This document shows, in pieces, positions 58,850-64,000 of a DNA stretch of 64,000 bases. Positions within the stretch are counted from its first letter, which is position 1. The number at the start of each line of letters is the position of its first letter. The notes under the pieces were generated by a model. The model was given only the letters and a program-made list of their open reading frames with translations, was not told the origin of the DNA and did no database searches. The stretch spans positions 22,388,501 to 22,452,500 of the forward strand of contig NC_068561.1 in NCBI RefSeq assembly GCF_022201045.2. Reading direction: 5' to 3'. The translations under genes and the position numbers were made by a program. Source of the stretch: Citrus sinensis (taxonomy: Eukaryota; Streptophyta; Magnoliopsida; Sapindales; Rutaceae).

Positions 58850-60075
58850 TTGGTGGTCTACTCGCCTTCGCTTGGTCGAGTAGATCCTGGCACGCCTGGC
58901 TTCTGGTCTCGCCATAAACAGGCTTTGAGACTTGACGAGCCTTTGCATGCCTTAGATGATTTCTTCAAAGCTTGGGATTCTGCTAGCCTTCTCGTGGCCG
59001 AGCAGATCCTGGCATGCTTGGCTTCTGTCTCGCCATAAAACAGGCTTTGAGACTTGGTGAGCCTTTGCATGCCTTAGATGATTTCTTCAAAGCTTGGGAT
59101 TCTGCCAGTCTTCTCGTGGCCGAGCAGATCCTGGAATGCTTGGCTTCTGTCTCGCCATAAAACAGGCTTTGAGACTTGGTGAGCCTTTGCATGCCTTAGA
59201 TGATTTCTTCAAAGCTTGGGATTCTGCTAGCCTTCTCGTGGCCGAGCAGATCCTGGAATGCTTGGCTTCTGTCTCGCCATAAAACAGGCTTTGAGACTTT
59301 GTGAGCCTTTGCATGCCTTAGATGATTTCTTCAAAGCTTGGGATTCTGCTACCCTTCTCGTGGCCGAGCAGATCCTGGAATGCTTGGCTTCTGTCTCGCC
59401 ATAAAACAGGCTTTGAGACTTTGTGAGCCTTTGCATGCCTTAGATGATTTCTTCAAAGCTTGGGATTCTGCTACCCTTCTCGTGGCCGAGCAGATCCTGG
59501 CATGCTTGGCTTCTGTCTCGCCATAAAACAGGCTTTGAGACTTGGTGAGCCTTTGCATGCCTTAGATGATTTCTTCAAAGCTTGGGATTCTGCTAGCCTT
59601 CTCGTGGCCGAGCAGATCCTGGCATGCTTGGCTTCTGTCTCGCCATAAAACAGGCTTTGAGACTTGGTGAGCCTTTGCTTGCCTTTGATTCTTCAAGGAT
59701 TGGGATTCTACTCGCCTTCTCGTGGTCGAGCAGATCCTGGCACGCTTGGCTTCTGTCTCGCCATAAAACAGGCTTTGAGACTTGAGGAGCCTTTGCATGC
59801 CTTTGATTCTTCAAGGATTGGGATTCTGCTCGCCTTTTCGTGGTCGAACAGATCCTGGCACGCTTGGCTTCCGTCTCACCATAAAACAGGCTTTGAGACT
59901 TGATGAGCCTTTGCATGCCTTTGATTTTTCAAGGATTGGGATTCTGCTCGCCTTCTCGTGGTCGAGCAGATCCTGGCACGCTTGACTTCTGTCTCGCCAT
60001 AAAACAGACTTTGAGACTTGGTGAGCCTTTGCATGCCTTAGTGACTTCTTCGATGATTGGGGATTTTGCTCGCCT
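58850..60075 (-). repeat. Tandem array of about ten ~122-bp units inside the LTR element
   Basis: Each unit contains TCGTGG(C/T)CGAGCAGATCC, TGGCTTCTGTCTCGCC and CAGGCTTTGAGACTTG. The central units have a period of 122 bp; those nearer gag are a few bases shorter and carry TTGATTCTTCAAGGATTGG in place of GATGATTTCTTCAAAGC. The array occupies the place where pol would lie. The neighbouring gag frame runs into it, so gag in this element has a repeat-encoded tail. Confidence 0.93.
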
Positions 60076-61730
60076 TCACGTGTTGAGGCTACCATTGGGA
60101 AGGTCCCATCTATAAACTCGTCCAGATAGCGATTTCTCACCAAATCTTCAACCTGGGTCTTGAGATCTTTGCAATCTGCTGTGGTGTGGCCATCAGTGCC
60201 ATGGAACTTACAATAGCGTTCCCTATCCCTCATGTTGGGTAGCTTTGTTATTGGGGCAGGGGGGTACAGCAATCCTCGATCCTTTATGACCTCGTAAACC
60301 TCGTCCAGGGACATCTTCAAGGAAGTATACCGCCCATAGTCCTGGTTCTGGTCAATCAGGTGCACTGTCCTTTCTCTATTTGCTCCATTCTGAGTTGGAG
60401 GCAGTGGCAGCACTTCTGGTCTGCTCCCTCTACTACTGTGGGAGTGTTGATGAAAACCACCATATGCCGAGTCATACCTTCTCCAAGGCTCCCTAGCTGG
60501 GGAACGAGGAGGTTGAGCCCTGCTGAGCTGGTACTGTGGTGGCCTCTGATGAGGCTGGTAAGCAGTTACCCGACCTCCTGCTCCACTACCCGAGGTCCGG
60601 TGGTCCCTCCTCCTGATCGGCCCATTCCCTAGTAATGCTCTCTTCTCTTTCCTCCCCAACCCTTCTAACTGGTCTGTTTTAATCCGTGCGGCCTTCTCCT
60701 CTTCAATCTCAATGTCTCTCTTAGCCTGCTCATATGCGGCCGCATACGTCTGAATAACTGAGCTTCTTAAGTTGTACCACAGCTTTCCTATCTTCACCCC
60801 TTCTTTCAATCCCCTTAAGGTCTGAGGGTGGTTGAAGGCCCCCAAGTCAAGGACTACACGATGAAACCTCTTGATGAATTCCCGAAGGGTTTCCTGCTCC
60901 CCCTGTTTCATGCTTTTCAGCTCCATCATGTCATCTTCTGGTGCCATTGCCCCACTAAACTGCTCTGCGAATTCCTGGCACATCTGCTCGAAGGTTTTAA
61001 TGCTGCCCCGAGGAAGTTTCCTGTACCACTCTCGTGCACGTCCCTCAAGGGATAGTGGGAACACCCTGCACCTTTGGGATTGAGATAATCCTTATACCCC
61101 AGTTATGTCGTTGAAGCGTTCTATGTGCACCAGCGGATCAGTTGTTCCCGAGTATCTGAGGTCTGGGAGGCGGAAATCTCTCGGAATAATTGCCCTCATG
61201 ATCTCTGCTGTGAGCGGTGATTCTTCGTCTAGCATTATCCTCCAACCAGGAGCTCTGCTCCTTCCTTGCATGTTGTCAATTATCTGCGCTAGCCTGCGCA
61301 CTTCCTCCTCTAGCTGCACTGCACGACCAGGGTCATGTGCTGCAACTTGATCCCGCTCTTGCTCTACATCATGCAAGTGTTGCCTCAACTTTGTTTCCTC
61401 TGCATTCACCACCCCGTCGTCCTCGTCAAAAATCTATCTTGCCGGGGACTGGTCTTTCTCTCTATGAAATTCTCCCCGCAAAGGTATGTTACCTCTCTCA
61501 CCACCAAATCTCCTGGTGGTTTGGCTTCTCCTCACACTATCGGGACCTGGTGTCACTCCACCACCTCTCACCCTTTCCTCTTCGAGTACCCTTGGCTCGC
61601 TCCGCAGTTCATGCAAGATGGTTGTCAAGGTCTCCATCTGCTTTTCCATCCGTTCCATCCGGTCGAACATGGCTTTTTCCCGTGCTTCGCTGGCTATCTC
61701 CCTCAGAGTCACGGAATCATTAAGCCTCAT
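59811..61730 (-). pseudogene. gag region of the LTR element (broken)
   Basis: Holds a Retrotrans_gag-like domain (GRAREWYRKLP, FAEQFSG, LREFIKRFHR) and a Cys/His cluster near YCKFHGTDGHTTADC like the one that follows gag in many gypsy elements. An upstream coiled-coil, Glu/Arg-rich part completes the region. It is interrupted by a few breaks, so it is treated as a fossil. Confidence 0.8.
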
Positions 61731-61822
61731 ATCCCCCCCTTGTGCGCTACTTCCTCATATCTCCATTACTTTTCAGTTGCTTTCCTTCTCTTCTTGCTAT
61801 CAACAGAAGCTTTTTGCTCAGC

Positions 61823-61843
61823 TCCCCACAGACGGCGCCAAAA
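61823..61843 (-). other. Primer-binding-like site of the LTR element
   Basis: Gene-strand TTTGGCGCCGTCTGTGGGG directly follows the 5' LTR. A TGGCGCC start is common in plant gypsy elements; the tRNA used is not certain. Confidence 0.65.
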
Positions 61844-62511
61844 TGTTGATGCGAGATTCTGGTTCTCCTCGTTCTACGACCAGGGTCTCTGCTCGATCAA
61901 CTTCACCACGACCAGGATCTCTCCTCGTAAGCTTCTTCTCCAGAGGTTCCTGCGCACACAGACAGGTCAGAGTACGCCGGTTGTTTTCCCGGCGCAAACC
62001 CTCCGACGCTCAAGTCAGATATGAAGGTTCGGGGAACGCTTGCCACAAATCTTATGGCTGTTAGGTTGTTTTCTCTTTTTTCTTAGTTCAAATAGCAAAA
62101 AATCTCACCATTTTACCTTTGTTGGCTACCTTTTTATAGGCTTCCTCTGAGTCCCGACCTTCCGCAGTTTACGCCCGTTATTCTCCCCACCTTCGGATGT
62201 GGATTCCCCATTTCCGTAGTCGTGGGTGGTTGCGTGGCCTTCGTGCCTAGATTCTTGGGCTAGAGAGCGTGCCTCGCCAACTGTCGTTGACCGGGTCTCC
62301 TCGAATAAACCCTTAGCAAGAATACAGCAGGAATGGATTTATGCTTCTTACAGAAAATTGGCCTCGCGGATGACGTGCTCGTGGATGAGCAGGATATTCC
62401 TGCCCCTGTTCCCCTGTTACCTGGCTCTTACAGGACACACCTGCTCGCAGACTTCTGCCACCAAACATCTGCTCATCACGTCTGGTCTCATCGGAGTATT
62501 TCCCTCAAACA
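61844..62511 (-). repeat. LTR (5' LTR in element orientation)
   Basis: 668 bp partner of 58130-58797, with plus-strand ends TGTTGATGCG and CCCTCAAACA, followed by the TATAT target duplication. Confidence 0.92.
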
Positions 62512-63808
62512 TATATGTTTTGGTTTAATGTGCTATATATGTCATACCAATGATATATATGTGTATAAATTATTGGTTGATTGGCTTTCCTTTCCACATA
62601 TACTTTGCTTTGAAGTGTATTGGATGTCCAATATCTTGTAACATAACAATCCTGAAAATTAAAGAACTTTTGTCCATCGCCTTTAATTTATTTTTAATCA
62701 CATTATCAGGACGTAATGTATAAGACATATTTTATCTCAATTGGAAGTCATATTCGGAATTCAAAGGAGATATAAATATGAGATAAATCAAACAATTAAT
62801 GAAAGCATATTAATTAGTGGGCTTAGGCAACTGTTCAGGTAATGATGCAAGCAACCTCTGTCCTTTAAGATTGCTTGATTTCAAAAAGTTAAGTTATTAC
62901 AACATAACATATAATGATCTATGACTTTCCAAAAAGTTTTCGATAAAAAATAGTTGATCTTTAAAGTTTAAATTAAATTATCATAGCGAAAAGCCATTAA
63001 ATTTTAATCCGGTTATAAACTCTATGTATAGGAAAGAATTTGACATAGGATATAGCATTGTAATATTTATGTATGGATTATAATTGAGGCCACATGTATG
63101 TATGGAATATTTATAATATTTTTTTTATATATTTAATTCTCATATACTTTTCACTCGTTATAAGTTATATTCATTTGAAGTTTAAATAATATTAGATAAA
63201 TAAATCATTTAGTCGTGAAAAAATATATCCAATAATTGTCAACGTAATGACATAGGATTTTGAGAAAATTTTGAAAATGGATGGACTAACTTAGAATTTG
63301 ACTTAAACAGCGGAACTAAAGGAGCATTAATAATTTACCCTGAATCTAAATCTACATAGTAGCTTTGTATGCAAGATATAGCATTGTAAATTAAAATAAA
63401 GTTAAGTTACAAGTGTCCATGGCGCAAATAAAGAAAAAAGAAGAAAGAAGGGGTGGGAAAGAAAGATCCTGTGACACTAAAATTATTGTCCAATAAAAAA
63501 AAAAGTATTAATAATAGTGGGAGCTGATACAAATATCGATTTTGGTTGAACTGGGGTGTTTCCAGGCAACAAGACAAACGATCTTTCAAAAAAAAAAAAT
63601 TAATTTGCAGATAGAGGTATCTAAAGAGAATTGTGTATATTATGTGGAGAATCGATGTTGCATCATCATCATGTATCTAATATTTTAGTGGTTTCCATGC
63701 AACATTACCATATGTTTCAAGTGGAACTTATGCTCTAGTCATTATCCAAACTAAATTTGCTTTTGTTACCAGCAGAGGCACTTAGATTTTGACACTCTCG
63801 AAAGCGAA

Positions 63809-63861
<53 letters not shown>

Positions 63862-64000
63862 TTAAGAATTCATGATCATAATAAAGTTAGAGACAAGTTA
63901 AAAGAAAATTAAAGAACTCATAATTCATACATAACGTATTTTGTCATATAATATATTAAAATTTTTTAACTTTTTTCTGACTTTAATATAGTGAGGGATT
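62512..64000. other. Intergenic, no gene seen
   Basis: AT-rich DNA beyond the LTR element without recognisable coding content; contains an AT/GA compound microsatellite at 63811-63861. Confidence 0.55.
63811..63861 (+). repeat. Compound microsatellite (AT)n(GA)n
   Basis: About 15 AT units run directly into about 10 GA units, ending before GTTAAG. Likely length-variable between individuals. Confidence 0.95.

Larger units (their letters stand above)
58130..62511 (-). mobile_element. Gag-only LTR retrotransposon (TR-GAG type, Ty3/gypsy-like)
   Basis: 4.38 kb, transcribed on the minus strand. Two 668-bp LTRs start TG and end CA and are flanked by the 5-bp target duplication TATAT at 58125-58129 and 62512-62516. 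Parts in element order: 5' LTR, primer-binding-like site, gag region, a tandem array, polypurine tract, 3' LTR. No protease, reverse transcriptase, RNase H or integrase is seen, so it depends on a partner for movement. By eye the LTRs differ at roughly 15-20 sites (2-3%), implying an insertion of the order of one to two million years. The gag coding region is broken by a few lesions. GC content is much higher than the flanks. Confidence 0.9.

Noticed and set aside
58850-59916. Many overlapping frames of 60-80 codons on both strands
   Set aside because: Produced by the 122-bp tandem array; not separate genes.
58850-60075. CRISPR-like look of the regular repeat array
   Set aside because: Units are contiguous with no unique spacers, lie inside an LTR element and in a plant nuclear genome.
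61217-62064. Plus-strand frames of 160-230 codons over gag and the right LTR
   Set aside because: Antisense to the element's gag region or within the LTR; no domain.
1-64000. tRNA, rRNA or other structured RNA genes
   Set aside because: No box A/B pair with cloverleaf arms or rRNA-like segment was recognised by eye; a covariance-model scan would be needed to be sure.

Overview
The window is nuclear DNA of a dicot plant. Evidence: multi-exon genes with GT-AG introns, AT-rich intergenic DNA with MITEs and an LTR element, and plant-only families (DPE2, NAC, phytocystatin, CYP98A, kinase-PP2C fusion). A woody rosid such as Citrus would fit, but that is inference. All multi-exon models below were built by hand; in each one the exon phases add up to an open frame.

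Layout. 1-6101 (+): 3' four-fifths of DPE2, the cytosolic glucanotransferase of starch breakdown. 8292-9980 (+): single-exon PI4-kinase gamma. 11372-12001 and 13234-13869 (-): tandem intronless Werner-type 3'-5' exonucleases. 15047-16567 (-): F-box/LRR protein, head to head with a RING-H2 E3 ligase (16999-17640, +). 18327-18713 (+): unrecognised small acidic protein. 19774-20475 (-): decayed TFIIS-like gene. 21458-22666 (-): NAC-domain protein, with a broken copy of its 5' end and promoter upstream. 24516-31168 (-): Mediator subunit 15-like gene (11 exons). 34233-35066 (+): C2H2/EAR repressor. 35745-41676 (-): protein kinase fused to PP2C (12 exons). 45068-46909 (+): two-domain phytocystatin. 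47389-50337 (-): CYP98A (p-coumaroyl-shikimate 3'-hydroxylase, lignin pathway). 53974-56735 (-): three-FKBP-domain plus TPR immunophilin of the ROF1/ROF2 type (12 exons). 58130-62511 (-): gag-only LTR element with an internal 122-bp tandem array. 62512-64000: no gene seen.

The genes are independent loci rather than an operon. From memory, the order DPE2, PI4K-gamma, kinase-PP2C, cystatin, CYP98A parallels Arabidopsis At2g40840-At2g40890, so this looks like an ancient collinear block into which other genes were inserted.

Most notable: a U12-type AT-AC intron in DPE2; the collinear block; a gag-only LTR element carrying a long tandem array where pol would normally lie; three MITEs with clear or near-clear target-site duplications or long inverted ends; a diverged MED15; and repeated short tandem duplications across the window. 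I found no clearly new molecular system. The strongest unexplained items are the 128-residue acidic protein and the array-bearing gag element.
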